Shown here in pieces: positions 17,647-26,440 of a DNA stretch of 64,000 bases. This DNA is from Lachnospiraceae bacterium UBA7050 (GTDB taxonomy: Bacteria > Bacillota > Clostridia > Lachnospirales > Lachnospiraceae), in the NCBI GenBank assembly GCA_002493905.1, contig DLAJ01000041.1, positions 1 through 64,000 on the forward strand, in the 5' to 3' direction. The position numbers and the translations under genes were made by a program. Position 1 is the stretch's first letter, and each line of letters begins with the position of its first letter. The notes under the pieces were generated by a model. It searched no databases, was not told the DNA's origin, and saw only the letters and a program-made list of their open reading frames with translations.

Positions 17647-18777
17647 ATGGCCCATATCACGCTGCGCATTGCCGATCTGCGAAAAAAGCAGAAAGTAACA
17701 CAGCAGGAACTGGCGGACAATATCGGCGTCACATTCCAGACGATCAGCAAGTGGGAAACCGGCGTCAGTATGCCCGACATCACGGCTTTGGCGGCTCTTG
17801 CAGAGTATTTTAAGGTATCGACGGACGAATTGCTCGGCTTACGGCCGCTTGACGGAGAATCTTACGTCCCGGAGCAGACCGCCACAAAAGATTTTTGGAA
17901 CCAAAAATCAGAGTTTCTTCTCCGGACGCGCAAAAGCTACTGGAATGATGATTATGCCGGCTTCTTTCTTTCAAAGGTCCTGCAGATCGACAAGCCGGTC
18001 TCTGTTTTGGACTGCGGGTGCGGATACGGTTTCTTAGGACTGCTCCTGCTCCCCCATCTTCCATCCGGAAGCAGTTATACGGGAATTGATTTCGCTGACG
18101 ATCTGATTCAGATCGGATGGAATCTTTTTGAAAAGCAAGGTGTAAAAGCGAGGCTCCTCTGCCAGAATGTTTTTGAATATTCCGCTGAAAATCAGTATGA
18201 TCTCGTCATATGCCAATCGGTATTACGGCACCTCGATGATCCGGATGCTTTTTTATCCCGGATGATCACCTTCGCCAGACCGGGCGGATATGTCGTCTGC
18301 ATGGATGTCAACAGAGAATTTGAATGCTGCGGACTCTATGTTGACGGCATGGACTATCCCTATTTATGCCGGCACGAAGGGCTTACAAAAAAATGGCAGA
18401 CGGAGCTTGCCATGCAGGGCAGGGACTATGCCGCCGCAATCCGCACGGCACATCGGATGCAAAAGCTGGGACTGACCTGCGTCGATGTGCGCATGAATGA
18501 TAAGGTGGAGTTTGTCACTCCGCAGCTTCCTGACTATGAGGAAACAAAGCAGGACTTTATCACTTACAACGACTGGACCTCCGGTATGGACAGTAAGGAG
18601 CGGGAACATATGATCCGGCATCTGTTAAACCACGGCTTATCCCGCAGGGAGGCTGAGGATTACTGTGACCGCAGCATACGGATTGCCGAGTATTTTGCCG
18701 CGAATCCGCGTGCGGGATACACGTTTGCGAGGGGGCAGATGATTTCTTATGGCAAAAAAACAGGTCCTTCTGCTTGA
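17647..18777 (+). CDS. Cro/C1-type HTH fused to a SAM-dependent methyltransferase
   Basis: The 376-residue protein begins with an XRE DNA-binding domain (about residues 4-60: KKQKVTQQELADNIGVTFQT, ISKWETGVSMPDI). A class I methyltransferase domain follows (about 110-260), with SAM motif VLDCGCGYGFLG, TGIDFADD and later RPGGYVVCMD. A C-terminal extension resembles that of related putative methyltransferases. The start at 17647 has AGGAGG. It is the first gene of a plus-strand set and overlaps the next gene by 29 bp. The methyl acceptor is unknown; the HTH suggests autoregulation. Confidence 0.82.
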   Translation: MAHITLRIADLRKKQKVTQQELADNIGVTFQTISKWETGVSMPDITALAALAEYFKVSTDELLGLRPLDGESYVPEQTATKDFWNQKSEFLLRTRKSYWNDDYAGFFLSKVLQIDKPVSVLDCGCGYGFLGLLLLPHLPSGSSYTGIDFADDLIQIGWNLFEKQGVKARLLCQNVFEYSAENQYDLVICQSVLRHLDDPDAFLSRMITFARPGGYVVCMDVNREFECCGLYVDGMDYPYLCRHEGLTKKWQTELAMQGRDYAAAIRTAHRMQKLGLTCVDVRMNDKVEFVTPQLPDYEETKQDFITYNDWTSGMDSKEREHMIRHLLNHGLSRREAEDYCDRSIRIAEYFAANPRAGYTFARGQMISYGKKTGPSA

Positions 18778-19408
18778 CTTGTACGGTGTGATCATCCGGG
18801 AAAGCAAGGGCAATTTTATCCCCTACACGTTTGCGCACTTCGAGGAGAAAGAATATGCAAGACTGGAACATGCGTTTCGGGACGAGAGGCTGTTTACAAA
18901 ATGCCAGAACGGAGAAATGAGCAGCGATGAGTTTCTGTCGCGTCTCGGCTATGAAAACCCAGCGCGGGCAATGCGTGACTATCTGGAACATTTTATAACT
19001 CTGGATACGGATTTTCTTTCTTTTGCCGAACAGTATCACACCCGATACGACTTCGTTCTGCTCTCCAACGACGTGAAAGAGTGGAACCGTTATCTTTTTG
19101 ACTTTTACGGGCTTCACCGCTACTTCCATGACTGTATCGTCAGCGGAGACATTTCCCTGCGAAAGCCGGATCCCGCATCGTTTGCTTATGCGCTTTCGCG
19201 CACCCGGCGGTCCTCTGAGCCGCAGACATGTATTTTGGTTGACAACAGCATCGCAAATTTAGATGCGGCAAAGGCATTCGGCATCCGCACGATCCTGTTT
19301 AACAGAGATCATGCGCCCTATGACGGCAGAGCTGTAAACAGTTTTTCGGAGCTGGCCCACTGTCTGGATTCGGTCAGTATTGAAACATCCAAATCCAATG
19401 AACTGTAA
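18749..19408 (+). CDS. HAD superfamily hydrolase (subfamily IA)
   Basis: A 219-residue phosphatase-like protein. Motif I is DLYGVI, with Tyr where the second Asp often sits, as in several HAD-IA proteins. Motif II is LLSND, motif III RKPDP and motif IV ILVDNSIANLDAA. Its start lies 29 bp inside the methyltransferase gene, so the two are translationally coupled. The NUDIX gene follows 14 bp later. The three probably act together on a nucleotide or cofactor-like metabolite, but this is inference. Confidence 0.82.
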   Translation: MAKKQVLLLDLYGVIIRESKGNFIPYTFAHFEEKEYARLEHAFRDERLFTKCQNGEMSSDEFLSRLGYENPARAMRDYLEHFITLDTDFLSFAEQYHTRYDFVLLSNDVKEWNRYLFDFYGLHRYFHDCIVSGDISLRKPDPASFAYALSRTRRSSEPQTCILVDNSIANLDAAKAFGIRTILFNRDHAPYDGRAVNSFSELAHCLDSVSIETSKSNEL

Positions 19409-19422
19409 AAGGAGAATGAAAA

Positions 19423-19878
19423 ATGAACGATCAGACTTGTTTTTCCGTCGGCTGTATTGTCAGACGACAGGATCAGATATTGCTTGTCAGGCATACATAC
19501 GGCGGTGCAAACGGAAAGCTGCTGATTCCCGGCGGTTATTGTCAGGAACACGAACTGCCGGAGGAAGCCGCTGTGCGGGAAGTATTGGAGGAAACAGGCA
19601 TCACCGCACAGGTAATCCGCATGTCGGGAATCCGATGTCACAGAGAGCACTGGTATCTGCTTCTGGAAATGGACTATGTAAGCGGTACGCCCGCAAGCGA
19701 CCACTGCGAAAACAGCGAGGCGCTGTTTCTTACAATTTCAGAAGCGCTGGCCCGTAAGGACTGTACCGAAATGACAAAGACTGTCCTGCGCAAGATCACA
19801 GGACAGCCCGCCGCTTATCTGTACCCTGATATGGAATACTGCCTGCACAAGGGCAGTGATTATATGCTTTATCTGTAA
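19423..19878 (+). CDS. NUDIX hydrolase
   Basis: A 151-residue protein with a complete Nudix box: GYCQEHELPEEAAV followed by REVLEETGI. It hydrolyses a nucleoside diphosphate linked to another group; the substrate cannot be told. The start has AAAGGAG. Last gene of the plus-strand methyltransferase/HAD/NUDIX set, convergent with the AlkZ-like gene. Confidence 0.87.
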   Translation: MNDQTCFSVGCIVRRQDQILLVRHTYGGANGKLLIPGGYCQEHELPEEAAVREVLEETGITAQVIRMSGIRCHREHWYLLLEMDYVSGTPASDHCENSEALFLTISEALARKDCTEMTKTVLRKITGQPAAYLYPDMEYCLHKGSDYMLYL

Positions 19879-19890
19879 TAGGTTCTATCT

Positions 19891-19923
19891 GTAACAGGCA
19901 TCCCTGCAAAAGCTGCCTGTTAC
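19891..19923. terminator. Hairpin between convergent genes
   Basis: Perfect 10-bp stem GTAACAGGCA / TGCCTGTTAC with a 13-base loop, between the NUDIX gene and the convergent AlkZ-like gene. There is no T-run, so function as a terminator is only likely from its position. Confidence 0.5.
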
Positions 19924-21059
19924 GCAGTTCCCCGTACCAAACGGCATTCTTCTCCCATGAAGCGCAGAGGCATCCTGCCAAAATTCACCGTGCAGACCGC
20001 CTCCATGATCTCCTGCCTGCGCTCCTCCGCATCCTCAAGGTCGCAGACAATATCGTTCAGATCGTAAGGACCGTTCCGGAAATGCCCGACACAGACGCCG
20101 TGAAACTCGCCGTCAATCAACAGATACTGCAGCGGCTCATGGTCATACAAAAGTCCCTCTGTGAGCTTCTTCGCAAACTCTTTCAGCATATGTTCCTGTG
20201 CTTTATAGAGGATGTCATTTCGGTGAAGGGCATGGACAAAATGCAGTTCTTCCGGTTCATAATGCAAAAGCAGCTCTGCGTCACTTTTCAGCAGATATCC
20301 CCCGCCCAAAGCAGTCAGCCTCCCCTCCGCTGCCAGTTCTGAAACCGCCAGCCTGATCTCTTTTTCGGGAAGCTTATAAAAAGACTTTGCCATTGCAGTG
20401 TCAAACCACACCATTCTGTAAGCAAAGCGCCGCAGCACGATCTTAAGCGCTTCCTGCCTGCTGTATCTGTTGAAATCCGCCTCTGGAAACATCTCTGCGA
20501 ACCGGTACCAGCCGCGGTCCCATTCGCCGTCATACTGATCTTCATAAATCCGAAACGCTTCCTGCAGGCGGTGCAGAACCGGCGTAATCTGCTTTACAAG
20601 CATTCCTGTCTCCTCTTTTAGCTGCTGAATCGTAAACGGTCCGGCTGTTTCGATGAGTCCCAGTATCTGCTCCTGTTCCAACGTCGGATCTGTAAGCGGT
20701 TTGCGGTAGAGTGCCGCAAACAGTTCCATATCTTCCGGAACAATCCATCCGAGATTCCCGCCGGCAAACCGCCCCTTCACAAGCTCACGCCTCATCTGCC
20801 GCTCCCGGTTCCATTCCTTGTCATCAAAATCCGCGCGGAATACCAGGGTCGGCGGCTCGCCGAACCCATTCCAATACACATTTACGCCCGGCTGGGTATC
20901 ACGGTATAATTTCTGATATTCCTCCTGATCCGCCTTCTGTATCAGGCACTGCCGCTGCATACGCAGGGAAACGATCTTTTTATACATATCCGTCTTTTCA
21001 TGAATATCTTTCTTTTCATGCATACCAGCCTTGTCATGCTTATCCATCTTTTCATCCAT
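19920..21059 (-). CDS. Winged-helix DNA-binding protein, AlkZ/YcaQ-like (HTH_42)
   Basis: About 379 residues. The body resembles the HTH_42/YcaQ group, whose studied members are DNA glycosylases that unhook crosslinks; tandem winged helices are suggested by TIQQLKEETGMLVKQITPVL and LPEKEIRLAVSELAAEGRL. The catalytic Gln-x-Gln motif of AlkZ is not clearly identifiable. The first 27 residues are a short-period His/Glu/Lys/Asp repeat (MHEKKDIHEKTD), so the true start could be 20987. The ribosome site is weak at either position. Confidence 0.6.
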   Translation of the reverse strand: MDEKMDKHDKAGMHEKKDIHEKTDMYKKIVSLRMQRQCLIQKADQEEYQKLYRDTQPGVNVYWNGFGEPPTLVFRADFDDKEWNRERQMRRELVKGRFAGGNLGWIVPEDMELFAALYRKPLTDPTLEQEQILGLIETAGPFTIQQLKEETGMLVKQITPVLHRLQEAFRIYEDQYDGEWDRGWYRFAEMFPEADFNRYSRQEALKIVLRRFAYRMVWFDTAMAKSFYKLPEKEIRLAVSELAAEGRLTALGGGYLLKSDAELLLHYEPEELHFVHALHRNDILYKAQEHMLKEFAKKLTEGLLYDHEPLQYLLIDGEFHGVCVGHFRNGPYDLNDIVCDLEDAEERRQEIMEAVCTVNFGRMPLRFMGEECRLVRGTA

Positions 21060-21240
21060 GCCCGCCCTGTCTCCGCACTTCTTTTTTCAAACTTCTTCCT
21101 TTGGCATTTTTTCTTCTTACATTTCCTCTTTTGGTATTTCTTATTTTGCTGCTTTTTCTTTTCTATTTCTTCTTTTCTATTTCTTCTTTGCTATTTCTCC
21201 TTTGCTGCTCCTTCTTTCGCTATTTCTTCTTTGCTGATTC
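21060..21240. repeat. GA/CT-rich low-complexity tract
   Basis: About 180 bp that is almost pure pyrimidine on the plus strand, with repeated TTTCTTCTTT-like units. On the minus strand it begins in the Lys/Glu-rich end of the DUF3795 gene and continues past its stop. It looks like slippage-driven expansion. Confidence 0.75.
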
Positions 21241-21549
21241 TTCCTGCATTTTCTTTGCCGAATCCGCGTACCATCTCTTACACTGCTCGATTCTCGCGCC
21301 GTGGGGCGTGTCGCCCTGCTCGGGGTCGCAGGAATACTGTGTTAACAATTCGCATGGAATCTCTTCACATTCACCGCAATGTGTGATCCCTTTTTTCTGA
21401 CAGCACGCGGCAACCGGACATTCTCCATGAAACGGGTGCCCATTCGTCTCAATACATCCGCCGCAGCCGCAAGGCTCCCGATACTCACATCCGTTACAGT
21501 GCAGTCCGCATCTGGTATCTACGATGGGAGAAAACTGGAAATCCGCCAT
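21220..21549 (-). CDS. DUF3795 cysteine-rich protein
   Basis: A 109-residue protein with about 14 cysteines, in motifs such as CGLHCNGCEYREPCGCGGC and CGECEEIPC, typical of DUF3795, a presumed zinc- or metal-binding family of unknown function. The start has GGAGGTG. The C terminus ends in a Lys/Glu/Ala-rich tail that runs into the low-complexity tract, and it may be longer than in relatives. Confidence 0.75.
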   Translation of the reverse strand: MADFQFSPIVDTRCGLHCNGCEYREPCGCGGCIETNGHPFHGECPVAACCQKKGITHCGECEEIPCELLTQYSCDPEQGDTPHGARIEQCKRWYADSAKKMQEESAKKK

Positions 21550-21734
21550 CCTTCATCACCTCCGTTTTTCTTTACCATAACATCCAAAACGTGACATCTG
21601 TGCGTCATGTTTTGTTGAAAAACAGATAGAACCCGGTCGAAATCCGAATAAATTTCCCGCATGCTAACTTCCTATCCCATGTCTAATACCGGATGAATAA
21701 TATTGAAATAAGTAATCTGTCCAGTTGATTTTTG

Positions 21735-22469
21735 CTAAAAAATCGTATACACTGCCGTCTTGGACACGCTGTCCACATGAACATAGACATCCATGCATGT
21801 GACGCCGTCTTTTTCATAAACATATTCAAAGCAGGCAAGAATTTTATCGTTCATCTTTTCCTGAAATCCATTGACCTCCAAATATGCCATGATCTTTTTA
21901 TAGGCATTCGGGATCCGCTCAAATGCGGCTGAGAACGGGTCGTATATCGTGATCACCGCATAGTCCGCGTCAATCTGATCATGATATTCCACGCCCGGAC
22001 ACTCAGTTGTAAATCCATCGGGCAGAACATAGGCGGACACATAGCCCCGTAAGCCGAACCGGTTCTGTAATTCAGCGGAGACAAACGGAAAATCCCAGCC
22101 GATGCGCTTCGCGTCCGGTGCGCATGCAAGCAGCCCGGATTTTTCTGCCCATTTTTCCATATAAGCATTCACGTCGTCTTCGGGGTTCGGCGTCACCATC
22201 ACATACCTTGCCATGCGGAATCCTTTCACGGTTCTGACTGTGATCTCGGAATAAATATGTTCATCGTTTGTCAGATTTTCCCGAACCAGAACATCCAGTT
22301 TACAGGAAAAAAGGTCGCTCAGCGCAATCAGCTTCCCCAGTTCAGGAACAATCTCATCGGCCTCCCATCGTGCAACCGTCTGACGGGAAACGGACATTTC
22401 ATCCGCCAGTCCTTCCTGTGTGATCTTTCTTTGTTTTCTCAGATATTGAATATTTTTTCCCAGACTCAT
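21735..22469 (-). CDS. HTH regulator with GyrI-like effector domain
   Basis: A 244-residue one-component regulator. Residues 1-60 are a Cro/C1-type HTH (LRKQRKITQEGLADEMSVSR, QTVARWEADEIVPEL). The rest fits the GyrI-like/AraC effector-binding fold (SAYVLPDGFTTECPG, then YAVITIYDP and YEKDGVTCMDVYVHV). Such proteins bind small amphipathic or drug-like ligands. No partner gene lies next to it, so the target is unknown. The start has GGAGG. Confidence 0.78.
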   Translation of the reverse strand: MSLGKNIQYLRKQRKITQEGLADEMSVSRQTVARWEADEIVPELGKLIALSDLFSCKLDVLVRENLTNDEHIYSEITVRTVKGFRMARYVMVTPNPEDDVNAYMEKWAEKSGLLACAPDAKRIGWDFPFVSAELQNRFGLRGYVSAYVLPDGFTTECPGVEYHDQIDADYAVITIYDPFSAAFERIPNAYKKIMAYLEVNGFQEKMNDKILACFEYVYEKDGVTCMDVYVHVDSVSKTAVYTIF

Positions 22470-22637
22470 TTTTTCAATCTAACCTCCTACTGTTTATACG
22501 TTTTCTGTCTGTGAAAACAATCCGCGCGGTATTTTCTGATATTCATTATCGCACAATAGGACACGAAAATACACCATCTAAAAAGTGCATTTCATTCAAT
22601 GAATGTCACGTAACGGATGACATTGTTCAATCTTTGT

Positions 22638-24149
22638 CTATGATCTGCCCAGCATCTCCTCTATAAAAATCCCATAACCGCGCGTAGCATCATTGACGAG
22701 CACATGCGTCACGGCGCCCACCAGTCTTCCGTTCTGAATGATCGGACTGCCGCTCATGCCCTGCACAATGCCGCCGGTCAATGCGATCAGCCGCCGGTCT
22801 GTTACCTGAATCGTAATCCCCTTATTAATATTCTGACTGTCATAATCAAGGTCAGTGATTTCTATATCATAATACTTTGCTTCTCCGTCAATATTACAGT
22901 AAATCTGCGCCGGACCAATGCTGACCTCCTGTTTCAGTCCGATCTCTATCGGATCTGCTGCAATCTGTTCCATAAGCTTCCGATTTACTTCCCCGTGAAT
23001 TCCAGAAGCACTGTTTTCCGTTACACTGCCAAGGCAATTACTGTCCGTATAACGGATAATGCCTGTCAGTTCCCCCGGAACGCCGCGCCTGCCCTTGGTA
23101 ATACCGATAATATCCGTCCTGTAAAGGGCGCCTTCGCCAAGCTCCAGCGTCACTCCGATATCACTATCACTGACACTGTGCCCGAGCGCGCCAAATTCAC
23201 CGTCCGCATCCACATAGGTCAGGGTACCAATCCCCTGTGCACTGTCTTTGATCCAAATGCCGATCTTATATTCCCTGTCCTGATCACGTACAGGACGCAC
23301 CGCCACATCGAACTGCTCCCCACCGCGTTCGATCGTCATCACCATAACCTGACCGCCGGACTGTGCCACTCGTGATACAAAATCGCTTTTTCCGGTTACC
23401 GGCGTACCATTCACAGTCAGAATATAATCCCCGACGCGCAGCACATGCTCTGCGGGCATGGCGGGGTTTCCCTGTTCATCAATAAAATCACTCGTACCAA
23501 TCACTAAAACTCCGGGCGTTTTCACATAAATGCCGATCGGCAGTCCGGCCGGATATACCATGGACTCGTCGATCACCTCAATCTGAACGGTCTTAAACGG
23601 AATGATCCCGAACAAACGAAGTTCCGCCCGGTAACTGTTTTCCGCATTTGCTACAAATGTCACGTTCGCGGACAAATTGACCGGCATGCGCCCGATGATG
23701 CTCTCCGTGTCCGCCTCACTGACATCGGCATATACGGTACCCTCTCCCGTCTCCGATGCATCTGCTACACCATCCCCGACAGTCCGCACCGAATCCGAAT
23801 ATCCTCCGCCTGCTATACCGCTTTCAGCCTGACTTTGCTCCGCCTCCCCAGTCACACTGTCAATACCGCTTATTCCCCCGGATGTATTCCCCTGCCCGTC
23901 AAGATCATTTAAGACCTGTTTCGTCCGTCTTCCGCCGCCCGCCGTCATGATAATTTCACCTGACAACGGCACATGGAATGAAATTTCCGATTCCTCTCCC
24001 GCTTTTAAGTAAATTTTATCCGGCACCGTCTGATAAATATCCACAATCATGATCGCGCAGATTGTACCTACTGATAAAAATAAAATCATCCATAAAAATA
24101 TCCGATAAATTCTCCGGTGTTTGCCATTGACCGTATTAGTCGTGTTCAT
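22638..24149 (-). CDS. spoIVB: SpoIVB peptidase (stage IV sporulation)
   Basis: Serine peptidase secreted by the forespore that triggers pro-sigma-K processing in the mother cell. After an N-terminal membrane anchor there is a PDZ domain (HVLRVGDYILTVNGTPV) and the S55 catalytic domain with GALGHSVSD and MSGSPIIQNGRLVGAVTHVL. The start at 24149 (MNTTNTVNGKH) has GGTGG; upstream codons are basic and unlikely. At 503 residues it exceeds the usual length of about 425, owing to a Gly/Ser/Glu-rich insert after the anchor (nt about 23700-23930). recN lies upstream as in other clostridia; spo0A does not directly follow. Confidence 0.93.
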   Translation of the reverse strand: MNTTNTVNGKHRRIYRIFLWMILFLSVGTICAIMIVDIYQTVPDKIYLKAGEESEISFHVPLSGEIIMTAGGGRRTKQVLNDLDGQGNTSGGISGIDSVTGEAEQSQAESGIAGGGYSDSVRTVGDGVADASETGEGTVYADVSEADTESIIGRMPVNLSANVTFVANAENSYRAELRLFGIIPFKTVQIEVIDESMVYPAGLPIGIYVKTPGVLVIGTSDFIDEQGNPAMPAEHVLRVGDYILTVNGTPVTGKSDFVSRVAQSGGQVMVMTIERGGEQFDVAVRPVRDQDREYKIGIWIKDSAQGIGTLTYVDADGEFGALGHSVSDSDIGVTLELGEGALYRTDIIGITKGRRGVPGELTGIIRYTDSNCLGSVTENSASGIHGEVNRKLMEQIAADPIEIGLKQEVSIGPAQIYCNIDGEAKYYDIEITDLDYDSQNINKGITIQVTDRRLIALTGGIVQGMSGSPIIQNGRLVGAVTHVLVNDATRGYGIFIEEMLGRS

Positions 24150-24253
24150 TTTGCCGCCACCTATGCCTTTCCGCCCCTGTTTTGCTGCAGCCAAGCACCA
24201 CCGCATCTTTTCGCAGCCGCGCCACCTCATTTTTCTCAAACTGCAGATCACAC

Positions 24254-24278
24254 AAAAAAAAGAGACTTGTCAGTCTCT
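24254..24278 (-). terminator. Intrinsic terminator upstream of spoIVB
   Basis: Stem AGAGACT / AGTCTCT with a four-base loop, followed by seven T on the minus strand. It lies 105 bp before the spoIVB start, so it would separate spoIVB from recN-side transcription, consistent with its own promoter downstream. Confidence 0.7.
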
Positions 24279-24350
24279 CTTAGTATGCGGCGTTCTTTTT
24301 ATTTTATGGATGCATGTCTTATTTTTTGATGGCAAATTTTTCTGAATATC

Positions 24351-24524
24351 AAACACAAATCCGAAGAATCTCTTGAAGATTATTTAGAAACCATATTCAT
24401 CCTGAGCCAGCGACAGTCCGCTGTGCCTTCCATAGATATTGCCGCTGAAATAGTATACGAGTGTCACAGACTGCTTGCAGACTGGCTTGTTATTCCTCCA
24501 TGTCAGAGCAGTTTACTGCAATGA
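24351..24524 (+). pseudogene. DtxR/MntR-family repressor remnant
   Basis: The plus strand reads ESLEDYLETIFILSQRQSAV, then PSIDIAAEIVYECHRLLADWLV and a stop. The first part is the start of a DtxR-type HTH and the last part (YECHRLLADWLV) is the segment that normally lies about 40 residues further on. The recognition helix and wing between them are missing and no start codon is evident. An internally deleted, non-functional gene. Confidence 0.6.
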
Positions 24525-24526
24525 CA

Positions 24527-24555
24527 CGCGCCGGAAATCTCAAATTTCCGGCGCG
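24527..24555. repeat. 12-bp-stem hairpin
   Basis: Perfect inverted repeat CGCGCCGGAAAT / ATTTCCGGCGCG around a five-base loop, just after the DtxR remnant. No T-run on either side. It may be a leftover of a terminator or a repeat element. Confidence 0.6.
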
Positions 24556-24644
24556 ATCAAGGCATATCCCCGGCTCTTACTCAAATTGCCGGTTGAAAAC
24601 AAGTGATTTGGCTTATTTGTAAGCTATCGAGCTTATTTTTCAAT

Positions 24645-26342
24645 CTATTCCTTCCTAAGCTTGACTTCCTGCGCCATCCGTTTCATCTCAGCGGCATTTT
24701 GAAGCGCAGCCTCTGTGATCTGATCGCCGCCAAGCATTCTTGCAAGCTCTTCCAACAGCGTCCGGTCTTCTACCGGATAAATTTTCGTTGCAGTCCTGCC
24801 CTCCTTCGTCTCTTTTTCAATCACAAAATGTGTATCCGCCATTGCCGCAATCTGTGGCAGATGCGTGATACAGATGACTTGGCTGTTTTTCGCAAGCAGA
24901 CCGAGTTTTTCCGAGACAAGCCATGCTGTCTTACCGCTGATCCCTGCATCAATCTCATCAAAGATCATCGCGTCAATGCCGTCTTTATCCGCCTTCAGGG
25001 TTTTGAGCGCAAGCATGATTCTTGAAAGCTCTCCCCCGCTTGCCACCGCCGAGAGCGGCTTGTATGGTTCACCCGGGTTTAAGGACAGCATAAATGTCAC
25101 GCTGTCATAGCCGTCCGCCGTATAGTGCGTCTCATCCGGCGTTACATCGATCCGGACACCCGCCTTCAAAAAATTCAGATCCTGAAGCGCCGCACCCAAG
25201 TCTTCTGCAAGCTGCTCCGCTGTTTTTGTCCGCAGCGCGGAAGCCTCTTCACAGAGTGCACGCAGCGCGTTTTCCGACTGTACAAGTTTATCTCTGACGC
25301 GCTGTTTATATGCGTCAAAATCGCTCATCTGTTCCAGATATGCCTGCTGCTTTTCCAAATACGCCTGTATCTGTGCAATGGAATCGGCATGATATTTGCT
25401 TTTTAAGTGATTAATCAGATCAAGACGTGTCTCCACCTCATGAAACTCACGCTCATCAAATTCCATATCGGAAATGTACGCAGATAAATCCCGGTTAAAA
25501 TCATTTAACAGCGCATCAATATTGACAAGCTGTTCCTGCAAATCCGCCGCCTCTCCGTCTAAAGACGCAGCGCTTCTTAATTCCATGGCAGCTGCGCCGA
25601 TCAGCATTCCCGCGCTCTGCTGCTCTCCGTCACCCGTCATGCCGTACGCACGCTGCACATGCTCCATGATCCTTCTTCCGTTCATCATTTTATGATAACG
25701 GCGCTCCAGCTCTTCGTCTTCTCCCTGCACGAGCGCCGCCTGCTCGATTTCGCTGACTTCAAACTGCGCCAGTGCAATTTCCCGCCCGCCTGCGTGCTCT
25801 TGTTCTCTTACCGCCAGTTCCTCATCCCTGCATGTACAATATGTGTGGTAAGCCTCCCTCATCCGCTGTTGAAGCTGCTGCATCTTCTCCCCCGCATAAC
25901 CATCCAGATATGCGCGCTGTTCCTTTTCGTGGAGCAGAAGCTGGTTATCCCTCTGTCCGTGAATATGCAGCAATACCTCTGCGAGCTGCGCAAGCTGTTT
26001 TGCGGTTACCGTTTCACCACACACCTTACAGACAGAGCGTTTTTCAGAAATCCGGCGCTGAACGATCACAATATCATCGTCCTCCGTCAAAAGCTCCAGC
26101 TCCTTCATGCGCCGGTGCTGTGCATCGTTCTCAAGCTGAAACACCATCTCGATCACCGCCTGCTCCGCTCCGCTCCTGATGCAGTCCTTGTCCGCTTTCG
26201 CTCCCAGCGCCAGATTGATCGAGCCAAGCAGGATGGATTTTCCCGCGCCCGTCTCACCGCTTAAAATGTTCAGCCCTTTGGTAAATTCAATTTCCGCCTC
26301 GTCAATCAAAGCCAGATTTTTAACATGTAAACTCAGTAACAT
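24645..26342 (-). CDS. recN: DNA repair protein RecN
   Basis: SMC-like ATPase for double-strand-break repair. 565 residues with Walker A GETGAGKSILLGSI, two long coiled-coil stretches (about 160-370), the signature SGGELSRIMLALK and Walker B MIFDEIDAGISG. The start follows GAGAAAGGA. It lies in the conserved argR-recN-spoIVB order. Full length. Confidence 0.96.
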   Translation of the reverse strand: MLLSLHVKNLALIDEAEIEFTKGLNILSGETGAGKSILLGSINLALGAKADKDCIRSGAEQAVIEMVFQLENDAQHRRMKELELLTEDDDIVIVQRRISEKRSVCKVCGETVTAKQLAQLAEVLLHIHGQRDNQLLLHEKEQRAYLDGYAGEKMQQLQQRMREAYHTYCTCRDEELAVREQEHAGGREIALAQFEVSEIEQAALVQGEDEELERRYHKMMNGRRIMEHVQRAYGMTGDGEQQSAGMLIGAAAMELRSAASLDGEAADLQEQLVNIDALLNDFNRDLSAYISDMEFDEREFHEVETRLDLINHLKSKYHADSIAQIQAYLEKQQAYLEQMSDFDAYKQRVRDKLVQSENALRALCEEASALRTKTAEQLAEDLGAALQDLNFLKAGVRIDVTPDETHYTADGYDSVTFMLSLNPGEPYKPLSAVASGGELSRIMLALKTLKADKDGIDAMIFDEIDAGISGKTAWLVSEKLGLLAKNSQVICITHLPQIAAMADTHFVIEKETKEGRTATKIYPVEDRTLLEELARMLGGDQITEAALQNAAEMKRMAQEVKLRKE

Positions 26343-26440
26343 TCCTTTCTCCCTGTGCCTCTCCGGGCTGCGCGTCTCTCAATTTCCGCGCCCGTTCATC
26401 GCTGCTTGTTTAAGAAAGTGCCGGCTTCCCCAGCATTTCC

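Noticed and set aside
20711..21400. 229-codon plus-strand ORF with a Phe/Leu-rich tail
   Set aside because: It arises from the CT-rich tract and the antisense of the AlkZ-like and DUF3795 genes; no ribosome site.
22704..23375. 223-codon plus-strand ORF
   Set aside because: Antisense of the SpoIVB catalytic domain; no protein features.
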